Of a DNA stretch of 64,000 nucleotides, positions 20,580 through 30,249 are shown piece by piece; position 1 is the stretch's first letter; every line of letters begins with the position of its first letter. The DNA comes from Doryteuthis pealeii. Lineage: Eukaryota; Mollusca; Cephalopoda; Myopsida; Loliginidae. The notes beneath the pieces were generated by a model. The model worked only from the letters and a program-made list of their open reading frames with translations. It was not told the origin of the DNA and did no database searches. The position numbers and the translations under genes are program-made. The stretch covers positions 55,029,732 through 55,093,731 of the forward strand of contig CM042157.1 in NCBI GenBank assembly GCA_023376005.1, in the 5' to 3' direction.

Positions 20580-20830
20580 GGCAAACCGGGCCTTATTAAC
20601 GCAACCGTTCTATAAGAAAGCCTCTGAATTCAAAACCTGAGGAGTTTAATTCAGAGAATCTGTGGTACACTGTTGCGCCATCCTTTTATCAGCTCATCCA
20701 AAATGTGTGGCTGATCCTACACAACCTTTCACTACTATAAAGAATAACCTATGTAATTGATTTATTAAGCTTCGTGTTACTGGTCTTAAATTGATGCCGA
20801 TGAACGAACATAATTGTGAGACTGTTGATT
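20580..20830 (+). repeat. Dispersed repeat M, copy 2, with SINE-A-like start
   Basis: GGGCAAACCGGGCCTTATTAA near 20579 resembles the SINE-A GGGCAGACTGGGCTCTTTAA block. It is followed by CAGCTCATCCAAAATGTGTGG and TTATTAAGCTTCGTGTTAC shared with 17755-17905. The two M copies may be extended SINE-A tails. Confidence 0.6.
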
Positions 20831-20954
20831 GGGCTCATCTTAATGATCCCCTCAGGCGTAGTAGTTCAGAATTCAAATCTGGATTACACGTTCATCCTGA
20901 TTTATACTTAAAATAATTTCAAACAATGAACACCAGTTCTTCCTTTGCTCTGTC

Positions 20955-21315
20955 GGCTGGACTTAAAATACAATGGCTGTATCCCATGCAAGGGGTAAGA
21001 ACTCCCCGTGTAAAAGGGAGTTTCCTGGGTATAACACTAAATTGCATCTGATGGTGAGGATCCAGTTCTGGAAATCTAGGAAGTGTGAATTATCCTTTCA
21101 TTGTCATTACTCCCAGGTTCACTCTGACCTGGAGTGGTAATATTTGTTAGGGTTCTATCTATGGGTAAAATAGATCCGTTAAAAAATATTTGTATTCCAT
21201 ACGACGTTACAGACAAAACCTCTTAAGAAACAAATACACAACAAACGTAAATAATAAACGCGATTCTCTAACCTCTATACAGGTTGGCACGCACTTAAAA
21301 TCAATCATGAATCAA
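20955..21315 (+). mobile_element. R1 element, short form
   Basis: Has the R1 head-proximal GGCTGTATCCCATGCAAGGG, then skips the ~300-bp 5' block and continues with CTAAATTGCATCTGATGGTGAGG, GTGTGAATTATCC, GTTCTATCTATGGGTAAAATAG and ACGCGATTCTCTAACCTC. Confidence 0.8.
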
Positions 21316-21324
21316 TCATCGAGC

Positions 21325-21480
21325 TGGAGAGTGTGGAGTACCTCTTCATTGTCATTACTCTCAGTTCCACTCTAACACGTACTTGTAGCACCTGTTAGTA
21401 CCATTATAGATCAAATAGATCTATTTAAAAATCAATCGTATTAGATAGGAATACTTTGGTTGATAGACCGTTAAAAGGAA
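21325..21480 (+). mobile_element. R1 element fragment
   Basis: GGAGAGTGTGGAGTACCTCTTC, CAGTTCCACTCTAACACG, and TTGGTTGATAGACCGTTAAAAG. A second, partial R1 directly after the previous one. Confidence 0.7.
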
Positions 21481-21956
21481 TCAATCGTTCTTCCTTGGAA
21501 AAGGACACAGCTGACACAACAAAACACAAAGGAACTGAGCCTCGAACGAGGCTAGCGCATGATGCTGTCATTTCAATTGCTTATCAATATTGTCAGATGA
21601 GCATAAATTCTATATTTTTGCCCTCTAGCGATAACGCATGAGAAAAAAAATGCGGTTAGGTGACGTTAATTTAATGAAATAGTCCTCGTTAATGAATGCC
21701 ACAGAATTTTATTTAATGGAAAAGTTGCTTTGAAGATGATTTTTAAAAAAATCCTAAGCCGCCCAAGTAAAATATACACTTGATCGGAAATCTTTACAGA
21801 ATTCACTTAAATTACGCAAGGAAAATATCGGAGAAGTGAATATTCATTAATTTTTTTTCTATTTTATATTTCTACATTCACATACAGGAGGAGATGAGCA
21901 AAATTTTCATATATAAATTAAATAGAATTAATTTTTTTTTAATTCCATGTAATTAT
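21481..21956. other. No gene seen
   Basis: AT-rich unassigned sequence. A 61-codon frame at 21456-21641 overlaps the R1 edge and has no known motif. Confidence 0.4.
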
Positions 21957-21986
21957 CTGAGGAAGCTCGTAAATGTGCGAAACGTC

Positions 21987-22029
<43 letters not shown>
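21957..22029 (+). repeat. Hammerhead-like core followed by (AT)n
   Basis: CTGAGGA, then A, then a weak stem around GCTCG...GTGC, then GAAACGTC, directly followed by an (AT)n tract (about 21991-22029). The architecture (extra base after CTGANGA) parallels the satellite and foldback cores. It is a relic at best. Confidence 0.4.
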
Positions 22030-22031
<2 letters not shown>

Positions 22032-22063
22032 AATATAAGTTGAAAATGGAAATGAATCCGACG

Positions 22064-22447
22064 ATATGTTGAAAGGATACATAAGTAAAGGAAAGAAAAT
22101 GTTGAATGGATAAAATTGATTTAATTTGTGTTACCAACACGTGTTTCGGCTAAGAGTTTGTTCATGTACACATGTATTCTATTTATTATTATTTTAAATC
22201 TAAAATGAAATAATAATGATAGAAAATTATAAAATATTTAAGCATACCCCGATTAAGGCCATTTTTCTCTGAATGCTTAAATATCTTATAATTTTCTATC
22301 ATTATTATTTTATTTTAGATTTAAAATAATAATAAAAAGAATGCTTGTGTACATGAACAAACTCCTGACCGAAACGCGTGTTGTTAACTCAAATTAAATC
22401 ATTTTTATCCATTCAACATTTTCTTTTATTTATTTATCCTTTCAATA
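22064..22447. repeat. Long inverted repeat, ~180-bp arms
   Basis: The left arm is 22064-22244 and the right arm 22274-22447, with a ~29-base loop. Matching blocks are GTTGAATGGATAAAATTGATTT versus AAATCATTTTTATCCATTCAAC, and TGTTCATGTACAC versus GTGTACATGAACA. The arms contain GTGTTTCGGCTAAGAGT or its mate CTCCTGACCGAAACGC. Microsatellites flank both ends. It resembles a foldback or MITE-like element, or an inverted pair of retroelement ends. Confidence 0.9.
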
Positions 22448-22448
22448 T

Positions 22449-22525
<77 letters not shown>
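22448..22525. repeat. (AC)n(AT)n microsatellite
   Basis: About 8 AC units then about 30 AT units, abutting the inverted repeat. Confidence 0.95.
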
Positions 22526-22527
<2 letters not shown>

Positions 22528-23002
22528 TAATTGGTAATTTACTTGAAGCATTGTTAAGTATGTTATGATATATTAATAATTTGAAAGCAATTACAATGCA
22601 AATAAAAAATAAAAACAAAAATATTATTTTTTGTCTTATCGATTTCAAAGTAAAACTTTATCTTCAGAGACGATTTTCGGAAATGGACGCGTTTTTTTTT
22701 TTTTGTCGTTATTTTTTTAATGTTATAAACACGCATCTCGTGGTGTTCTTTTTTTTAAACGCCACGTGCAAAGTCGTGATAGTCATTTAGCCGTTCATTC
22801 AATTTCATCTATTTATATATTTATGTATTATTCATTTGATATATGTATAATGAAATGTACATACTATGTACTATATACTATGAGGAACGTGTATTTTAAT
22901 TAATTATGTATTCAGTGTTTAGCTCTAATTTATTGTTTATACTAGGACCTCATTTGGCTATTAATAAACTTTCTCTAATTCTGAGATTACCAATGTTTCG
23001 TA
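22526..23002. other. Probable 3' flank of the Penelope-like relic, no gene seen
   Basis: Non-coding AT-rich sequence lying downstream of the minus-strand endonuclease frame. It may contain that element's 3' UTR. No motif fixes the end. Confidence 0.35.
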
Positions 23003-23611
23003 TTACTGTCTCCATCTTAACGGAAAACTATTATCTTTATTTTTGCATTTGATTAAATGTTTATGGAATGAGGATGCACGTGTGTGGATATGTTCTTTGA
23101 TTCTAATGTGGAGGGGTCTAATTGTACTTCCTATATAGAAATTAAAGCATTTGGAGCAAGTTAAACGGTAAACTGTATAGGTTTTGTGACATATGTTAGG
23201 GTCTTTTATTGGGCAGTTGGCTAGTGTGCATGTTGTAATATCATTCTTATGTTTTTTTGTTAGATGCTGGCGTAGTGAGGGTCCAGAGTGTGCTAGTTGG
23301 ATATCTAGTCCATCTTTATGAATAGCCTTGCGTATTTCATTTGTGATTGTTTCGCTGAAACGTGGTAGTTTCAGGAAACAGGTGTTAGAGTGTGTGTGTA
23401 GTGTCCTATATATATATATTAGGATAGGCGAGAAACTAACAGTCCTCAAGCGCTGTTGAATCTGTGTCCGCCTTATCCTAACACTCGCGCATACACACGT
23501 GTGTGTTTGTATGATAGCTGAATTTGAATCTGAACTTTCCATGGTATAGTTAAATCTATGATTAATATTCACCACTAATATAGGCACTAGTGACGTAATG
23601 GTTATCGTCAA
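23003..23611 (-). pseudogene. Penelope-like element GIY-YIG endonuclease relic
   Basis: A 202-codon open frame. Residues ~77-120 (FLKLPRFSETITNEIRKAI) match the linker that follows the reverse transcriptase of Penelope-like retroelements. Residues ~128-141 hold clustered Cys (C128, C133, C141). The GIY-YIG core follows: VYRLTCSKC (147-155), FYIGST (158-163), then R170 and H174 in the IRIKEH helix. The frame ends FHKHLIKC...RWRQ. The reverse transcriptase is missing: the first ~75 residues (above about 23395) are not Penelope-like and overlap repeat N, so the element is 5'-truncated. The open endonuclease frame suggests a fairly young copy. Confidence 0.85.
23420..23480 (+). repeat. Dispersed repeat N, copy 1
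   Basis: TAGGCGAGAAACTAACAGTC followed by CAAGCGCTGTTGAATC and a CCGCCTTATCCTAAC end. Similar blocks occur at 54300 and 58300. Confidence 0.6.
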
Positions 23612-23720
23612 AAAAAAGGATTCGGTGAGTAGAGTTCAAATCCTGGACGAGACTGTTTACGTTTCACTTCGCACTAAAGCTCTCGGGAAAGGATTTGTAG
23701 AATATAAGTTATTGCAGAAT
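23590..23720 (+). mobile_element. SINE-A, 5' half
   Basis: GTGACGTAATGGTTATCGTC is an A-box-like head. GAGTTCAAATCCTGGACGAG provides the B box. TTTCACTTCGCACTAAAGC and GGGAAAGGATTTG follow. The tail is missing. Confidence 0.8.
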
Positions 23721-24057
23721 ATGTTTGATCTGAAACATGTGGGAGCAATCCGGGTAACGTTTGTTGGTCGCCATCTTGGTTCGTTCGAAAATGCTGCTGG
23801 CATCCATGATATTCTTTGGGATTAGAAGTTGATCATTGGATTTAGCATACTTTCCGAAGGGGTCACTCATGATGTTATTTGAAGGGTTTGAAACTAAACC
23901 ACATCTTGGCAGAGTTTGAATTTATCTCCGGACAATTCCATTTTTTGCGCAGCGTGATAGGTACTCAGATATATAATAAAATTCCTCCTCTATATTACAG
24001 TCGAAGAGTAGAGTACCTACAACTTTCACTTTGTGGGGAAAAATTATTCCCCTACTA

Positions 24058-24175
24058 CAGGTAGGATTCGACACAAGATCATAGGTAAGAGGCATCCAGC
24101 GAGGATGGGACCCTCTTTTCAGTAGTAACGGTTTTGCGAGACATAGCCTGCTAACCATTTCACCACTTTGTGGAG
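24058..24175 (-). mobile_element. SINE-C fragment
   Basis: AGGATTCGACACAAGATC, GGCATCCAGCGAGGATGGGAC and CTGCTAACCATTTCACCAC match, on the minus strand, the copies at 26755 (-) and 35036 (+). Confidence 0.65.
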
Positions 24176-24544
24176 AATGTCTTTGATTATTTAATCGTAT
24201 CTCCGTGTGTCGGTATCACCGGAAGTTAAGTATCCTTGGAGCATCTTGAAATACATGAAACATCCCCATTCTGTAAAGGTCGTAAGTGGTTCTTTATCCA
24301 TAAATATTGAATGGTAACCATTTACGGCATCCAACATTTTATTTTCTAGTGGGTGGCACTTGTAGTGTCAAACTTGTTTGCATTGATGTTTAGATATTGA
24401 TAACTCACTGTTCTTTTTGGTTTCTCCATTTTTCTTAGTAATAACCATAGATCAAAAACCAATTGCTAACCCAAAATTTCGAGGAATTTGATCCTAAAAT
24501 ATAATTTTACACCTAGTTTCCCCAGTTTTTTGTATTTTATATTT

Positions 24545-24785
24545 ACATTTTCAACCCCCTCTACACGAGCAGGAAAATTCAGTTTTCCTTTTCTAGACTG
24601 ATTGCCTAACCAAAGTGCCCAATCTGACCTACTATTTATAGATAGCTGAAGGGAGAATAGTTGGATACATATATTTGCCAAGGGGATTAGCACTGTGTGA
24701 AATGTAAATAATCTCGTCCAGGATTTGAAATCCTTTTGATGTATCCATTTTCTACAACGATAACCATTACACTATCCGCTTAAGT
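24545..24785 (-). mobile_element. SINE-A
   Basis: Minus-strand copy with tail CAGTTTTCCTTTTCTAGACTG, middle CTGACCTACTATTTATAG, TTAGCACTGTGTGAAATG, B box region CGTCCAGGATTTGAAATCC and head ACAACGATAACCATTACAC. Confidence 0.85.
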
Positions 24786-25257
24786 TTTATATGATTGATT
24801 TGATATACTTACTGGGAAGGTTGAACATTTTCTACATTCTCATCCAAGACAGAATTGGTAATCCATGTGTAAATAATACTTACCTTTTTTACAAGTACTA
24901 TGCTAGTCTTTATTAATTTGTACAATCCATTTGTGATAACATTCGTTATGTGTTTTCCATAGTGAAGTTGGGTTAATGTCGATAATTGTTTTGTAAATGA
25001 TTTTCTTTTTGGGGGATGCTGCTGAAAATGATGATGTCATCTGGATTTTAATCAGCCATCTTTTTCCATTTCGGTTGTCTGTCGATAGGAAGTCGCCTTA
25101 AGATTATTAAAAATGACAAACAGTTTTATGAAATCCATCTGGTTTTTATTCGCCCACCCACGCCATTTTGGGGTTTATTCGTTTTTTTTTTCGAGAAACA
25201 AGTCTTGAAATGGAGTTGATTGGGGGAGGGGGAATTGTGTGGTCAAGTTGATGTACG
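24786..25257. other. No gene seen
   Basis: Unassigned sequence with no recognisable motif. Confidence 0.4.
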
Positions 25258-25545
25258 ATTGAAAGAAAGGAAGAAATTAGGAAGATGGTAGAAAAGGAGG
25301 GAGAATTTAGGGAGATGTTCGAAATGAAGGAAAAAGTTTGGAAGGTGGTAGAAAGAAGGGAGAAAGGGGAAGATATAAGAAAGGAAGAATTTGGAGATGG
25401 TCGAAAGAAAAGAAGAAGTTAGTAAGGTGGGTGGAAGGAAGGAAGAGGTTGGGACGATTGTAGAAATGAAGGAAGGAAGAGAGAAAAGTTGGAGGTGTTG
25501 AGAAAATGGTAGAAACGGAGGAAAAAGTTGGGAAGGTTTAGGGAA
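25258..25545 (+). repeat. Degenerate purine-rich minisatellite
   Basis: Repeated GGAAGATGGTAGAAA-type units of roughly 30-45 bp. The 145-codon minus frame through it (FYHLPNFFL repeats) is a product of the repeats. Confidence 0.8.
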
Positions 25546-26754
25546 GAAGTTGTAAATTCTGTAGAGATTCGTGGAGTGATTAGTAACCAGTTGTATTACA
25601 AGCTGAGTATGTTCTGAGGATCCAGACTTGGTAGGTAGTTTAAATAGCAGGTTCCACTTGTGTATTTGGGTCAAATTCACTTCCTAGATCCTCGTTGGCT
25701 TCTGGTTTTAAGGTGGACACTTTCATTCATATATACTGAACATTTGACTGTGTTCAGGCAATTAGTACAGTTATGTTCTCCTTTTTTGCCTGGTTACTGG
25801 ACGCTAGTAACAGCCTTCACGCAGAAGTGAGTATGATTATTCTAGAGATGGACGGAATAAATAACCACGAAAGATATTAAAAAGGATGAAATTGGAAAAG
25901 TGATAGAAAGAGCGTGGACATACATCAACGGGAAAAGGACATGGGGATATGTGATATAGAAATTCGGAAATTATTAAAAAGAAAAGAAGTAAAAGAAAAT
26001 TAATCAGGGAATAAGGTAAATGATTAAAAGGAAACAAGGGAGACGGAAGAAAATGTCAAAACAAATTTAAAATGACAAAAAGAAACAAAGAATGAAAATA
26101 GAATAAAGAAAAAATGGCGAATGAGAGACAAAAACAGTGAGATGAAACCAGGAATTGTTTATGTCGGATTGGAAACCTTAGCTGACTCAAAACTCAAACT
26201 TCAACCTGGCTTCCCAATAACTTTGTCTGACTCAAGATTATTAAAGTAATGAATACCCACTGGGACTTACTTACCATCGATCTTACAAAACGACTAATCA
26301 GTTTTCTTGGTTTAGTAATTTTGATTGACGTATCGTATCTTTTCAGTCTTCTCCATTGATGTTATTTGATTGAAAGCTTTTGAATAAATAAATAAAATAA
26401 CATATATCCCCGACAAAACGACTGTACTAAATTAGAAGAAATTACCTAGGAACTATATGCATCGGATATTATTGCTTAAGAGATTGAATACAGATTAATC
26501 TGTGTTACAATACACAGCGTCTCCAATCGACCGACACATAAAAAATGTCCGTTTTGTTTGCTGCCATTTTTAGCCTTACATTCAATGTCAGGTTGACGTC
26601 ATATCTTCCTCATAGTGAAATAACATGCAAACATAACTTCTCTTTTTTTTAAACTTCTCTTTTCTCTTTTTTTTAAGCGCCTATTAACCCAAGCACAAAA
26701 TTAAATAATTTCGCATTACTATTTTTTTCTTCAGCTTGGGCATATTCCAACACG
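25546..26754. other. No gene seen
   Basis: Mostly AT-rich and purine-biased (25830-26150). No known repeat family here or coding motif recognised. Confidence 0.4.
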
Positions 26755-26955
26755 AGCTGAAGTACCCACCTACGGTGGGTGAAAGATTTGTAACACTATA
26801 AGCTCTGCAAATGATACTGTCACAAATGTAGATATGTATCCAACCCGTTCGCCACAGGTAGGATGTGACACAAGATCGCAAGCCCGGAGCATCCAGTGAG
26901 GATCGAACTCGGTTTTCTGTTACGCTGCATAAAAGAGTAATGTAGTGGTTATTTT
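26755..26955 (-). mobile_element. SINE-C
   Basis: On the minus strand: GTTCGATCCTCACTGGATGC, CGATCTTGTGTCACATCC, TGTGGCGAACGGGTTGG, ATCTACATTTGTGACAG and GAGCTTATAGTGTTACAAATC, matching 35036-35205. The tRNA-like head is near 26950. Confidence 0.75.
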
Positions 26956-27007
26956 AAGATGTTTGTTAAAAATTACGGTGATTTTAATAATAAAAGCTGA
27001 ATCTTAG

Positions 27008-27155
27008 GCACCTCGCCTGGTGTATGAGTCAGCAAGCTTGAATTATCAGAACATTGATAGTGAGTTCGATTCTCACTGTGTACCCATACATCCAGTTTTG
27101 TGTCACAACTAAGCTAGGCTTATTAAATGATCAAGAGCTAAATCTATATAACAAA
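27008..27155 (+). mobile_element. SINE-D (tRNA-like head)
   Basis: CGCCTGGTGTATGAGTCAGC then GTGAGTTCGATTCTCACTG (B box GAGTTCGATTC) and a body with TTGTGTCACAACTAAGCTAG and TTATTAAATGA. Shared with 29265 and, inverted, 45840 and 12955. Confidence 0.75.
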
Positions 27156-27599
27156 ATATCGTTAGCATTTGTATTTTTTCTTTGTGGAAGATGCTACGAG
27201 AGTTATGTCTCTTGTTTCCATGGAAACTACAGCAAGAATCAAAATGATATCCCACCCGATCGGCGGAGCTTTGAATAAGCTGACTATGGTTAAGCTTTAG
27301 TATAAAATAATCAGTATGTAGAAATCAGTATATGACATCAGCAGTAAGTTGACGTGTAACGTATGTGTGGAAATTGAAAGATTTTAGAAATGAAAAAAAA
27401 AAAAAAACAGAATAATTAAACGTGGAAGTGATATGCGTGAATAAGTGACGCTTGTTTCTCATTGTACATAATACAAGAGTAAGATAGATAGAAAATGGAG
27501 TCTTGCTGAAGTTTTTGAAGGAGACGGACAGAGAGAGTTGGCTGGTTCTCGAAATCCAGGAAGAGTCGAGTATCACGTCATTACAATTACATTTTTTAA

Positions 27600-27774
27600 A
27601 GCAAGAGGTAGCCGATATCCTAAAGAAACTATAACAAAGGCAGATTACGCAGATGATCTAGTGTTCAGTGCTTCTCGCAAATACCTGCCCAAAGTTGAAT
27701 ATCTGCTTATCCTGAAGCAGACAGCCAGGGGCATGTACTCAGATAAATCAGACCATGTGTTTCAAATAATTTGA
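27600..27774 (+). pseudogene. Second LINE type, RT catalytic fragment
   Basis: The frame reads TKADYADDLVFSASRKYLPKVEYLL...SDKSDHV. YADD is the reverse-transcriptase active-site box, and the following block matches the AEYLLHSLEQAAGGI...SDKTEFM region of a common non-LTR family. It ends abruptly at the foldback element at 27768. Confidence 0.85.
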
Positions 27775-28055
27775 ATTATTTGTATTATTCGGACTATTGT
27801 TCTCATATTTATTGTTATCTGTACAACGTTTTGGCCGATGTGCCCTACTGTCTTCTTCTGGTATTTCTTGACTCGGGAACATGCTTGTCATAATCGGGCG
27901 CTTTCACGGAACTTTAAACAAGAAATACCTGAAGATACCGGCGGGCACATCGGCCGAAATGTAGTACAAATAATAATAAAGATGAGGAAAATAGTCCGAA
28001 TAATACAAATAATACAAATTATCAAGCCTCATCTGAAAAATTCAAAGAAATTGTT
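27768..28055. mobile_element. Foldback element inserted in the LINE
   Basis: The left arm 27768-27870 contains TTGTATTATTCGGACTATTG, TGTACAACGTTTTGGCCGATG. The right arm 27919-28030 contains CATCGGCCGAAATGTAGTAC and ATAGTCCGAATAATACAAAT. The centre is about 50 bp. Same family as 13850-14340. The LINE reading resumes just after it. Confidence 0.8.
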
Positions 28056-28515
28056 TCAAATAAGAGGGAACGTTCTCCACATTAAATCGCAAACTCGTGG
28101 GTAGATCAATCCACATAGCAATATCTCATCTATAGAAAACGATGCCAATATAGTATAGGAAAAGCGTGAACTGCTATCGATTATATGAAAGTCTGATATC
28201 TCTGATAAAATAAAATGAGAATTATTCCAAGCTGTAGCCGTATCAGTACTTCTGTATGGCTGTCCCACTTGGACTTAGACAAAATACTTGAAGAAAAAAC
28301 ATGGAATCTATAAGGATGCGGTATACCCTTCTGAACAAATCCTGGAAGCAGCAACCATTAAAACAGGTGCTATACGGTTACTTACTTCTTATATAAATCA
28401 CCAAAGTAACACCAGATACCGAGTTGAAGACCTACCAATAAAGATGGCCGATGGAGACAGCGAGAAGATCATGGGAATTCATGCTGTCAGCATGACTTTG
28501 AGATATATAACAACA
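28056..28515 (+). pseudogene. Second LINE type, post-RT region relic
   Basis: Conceptual reading: ISSIENDANI, LLSIIKSDISDKIK, ELFQAVAVSVLLYGCPTWT, TKYLKKKHGIYKDAVYPSEQILEAATIKT, LTSYINHQSNT. This follows the usual order of that LINE family after YADD (SSTESDVNIRIGKAW, LSDKIKREFFQAVAVSVLLYGCTTWTL). In-frame stops break it (after DANIV, after CPTWT). A distinct family from the 18-20 kb LINE. Confidence 0.85.
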
Positions 28516-28539
28516 CGCAGATATATATACGTACATATG

Positions 28540-28545
28540 CTTGTG

Positions 28546-28576
<31 letters not shown>

Positions 28577-28626
28577 GAGGGAGAAATAGATAGATAGTTA
28601 GACACGCAGATATATACACACAGGCT

Positions 28627-28659
<33 letters not shown>

Positions 28660-28707
28660 CTCTCATACACCTGCATAAGTTCTTTATCATATAAAAGCAC
28701 ACACACA

Positions 28708-28760
<53 letters not shown>

Positions 28761-28765
28761 CGCAT
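28540..28765. repeat. Cluster of (AT)n, (AG)n and (AC)n tracts
   Basis: AT at ~28541-28560, GA at 28561-28576, AT at ~28628-28655, and a long AT tract at ~28710-28758, separated by short unique pieces. Confidence 0.9.
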
Positions 28766-29264
28766 AGTGTATATATATATATAAGTAATCTTAGAATTAA
28801 TTAAGATTACTTTTCTTTGGCAGTTGAAAAAATATTAGCATCTAAAATCTTGTAATTGCGACAGTGAACAAGAAATGAAAACGTTTTTCCTGATTAAAAC
28901 GTGACAAAACCTCCTGGATATCCAATAACTGTCAACTGCAGACCGCCTATACAAAATTGCCCCTCGCTTTCTGAATGATATATTTTTCATACCGCGAGAA
29001 AAAAAGAAATGGCGACAAATTTGGGCTCTTTTTAACCGGCCCTCCCTCCACACGTGACAAATTGGCAAAATGTCCCTGGAAAGAGGTAGAATACCAGCAC
29101 GTAATTGATAAAATGCGTGAAATATTTGTCAGGGTTTTTAATAACAGGATTAAGTAAATGGCTTCTCTTCTGATAATTTTCTTAGATTGCTCTCTAAAAG
29201 AATTTGATTGGGATACGCACTTTCTTTCGATGAAGGCGGGGGTGGAGATCGTGTACTGAGTAAT
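28766..29264. other. No gene seen
   Basis: Two overlapping short frames on opposite strands (28835-29068 and 28975-29157) without recognisable motifs. Confidence 0.4.
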
Positions 29265-29400
29265 GGTTAGCTCAGCTAACCGAGCAGACTATTGCTAGTG
29301 AGCTTGAGTTTCACTGAGTGCGCCTTACTTGTAGCCTTGTGTCAAACTAAGATAAATTTAGTAAATGACTTATGAATTCGTTAGTTAAAACTACGGGCGA
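29265..29400 (+). mobile_element. SINE-D
   Basis: ATGGTTAGCTCAGCTAACCGAG head, AGTGAGCTTGAGTTTCACTGAG B-box region, and TTGTGTCAAACTAAGATAAA plus TTAGTAAATGAC body, matching 27008-27155. Confidence 0.75.
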
Positions 29401-29549
29401 GGAATGAATTTGATTTGATTTCTATTTTGAGTAAAAAAAAACGTTTTTCTTGTTATATCTAGTTTCTTACTGTTTAATCCTATAATACCGCCGAAATATG
29501 AAATATCTACTATTTCCCCTGACGAAGGATAAGACCCCTATAAAAAGAG

Positions 29550-29960
29550 GTCTCGTGTATGATGACACTAAACTGCATCAGATGGTGAGGCTCCATTACT
29601 GGAACTCTGAGGAGTACCTCTTCATTGTCATTAATTCCAGGGCCACTCAGAATTGGAGTGTTAGGGTTTAAAAATTGTTTGTATTTTATAGGAATACTTT
29701 ATACTATATGATTGTAAATTATTTGAATTAAGAATAGTTACTTGAAGCTATAATTGTTTACTAAGGATTAATTGCAGTTTCTTGAAACCATATAACTATG
29801 CATAAACAAATAACCATTATTAAATAGAAATAATTACTTGAAACCATGTAATTATTGATATTACACAGGAATACTTGAAATTATACAACTGTGTGTATTT
29901 GTATTAGATAGTAATTCTTGATATCATATAACTCTACAAAATAACTCTACTACACAGAAA
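29550..29960 (+). mobile_element. R1 element with expanded minisatellite
   Basis: GTATGATGACACTAAACTGCA, GATGGTGAGGCTCC, GAGGAGTACCTCTTCATTGTC then a tail of about five degenerate units of the TACTTGAAACCATATAACT type (29690-29960). Confidence 0.8.
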
Positions 29961-30180
29961 ATATACGTGGTTCCAGGCATAAAATTACCTTAGACATATG
30001 GACATTAGAGTAGGTCGATTTTCAACTTTTTTTTAATATAAAAATGACACGACCAGGGAAAGTTGGGTATTGGTATAACATACTTCACCAAAAAGTAGGT
30101 TTCTAACTTGCACCATTTGTCCATACCTTCAAAATCACTCAATCAAACTGGAACATACAGTGCTTATGGAACTTAGCGAA

Positions 30181-30249
<69 letters not shown>

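Noticed and set aside
29525..29570. CTGACGA near 29520 as a ribozyme core
   Set aside because: The local stem (AAGACC...GGTCTC) is not followed by GAAA.
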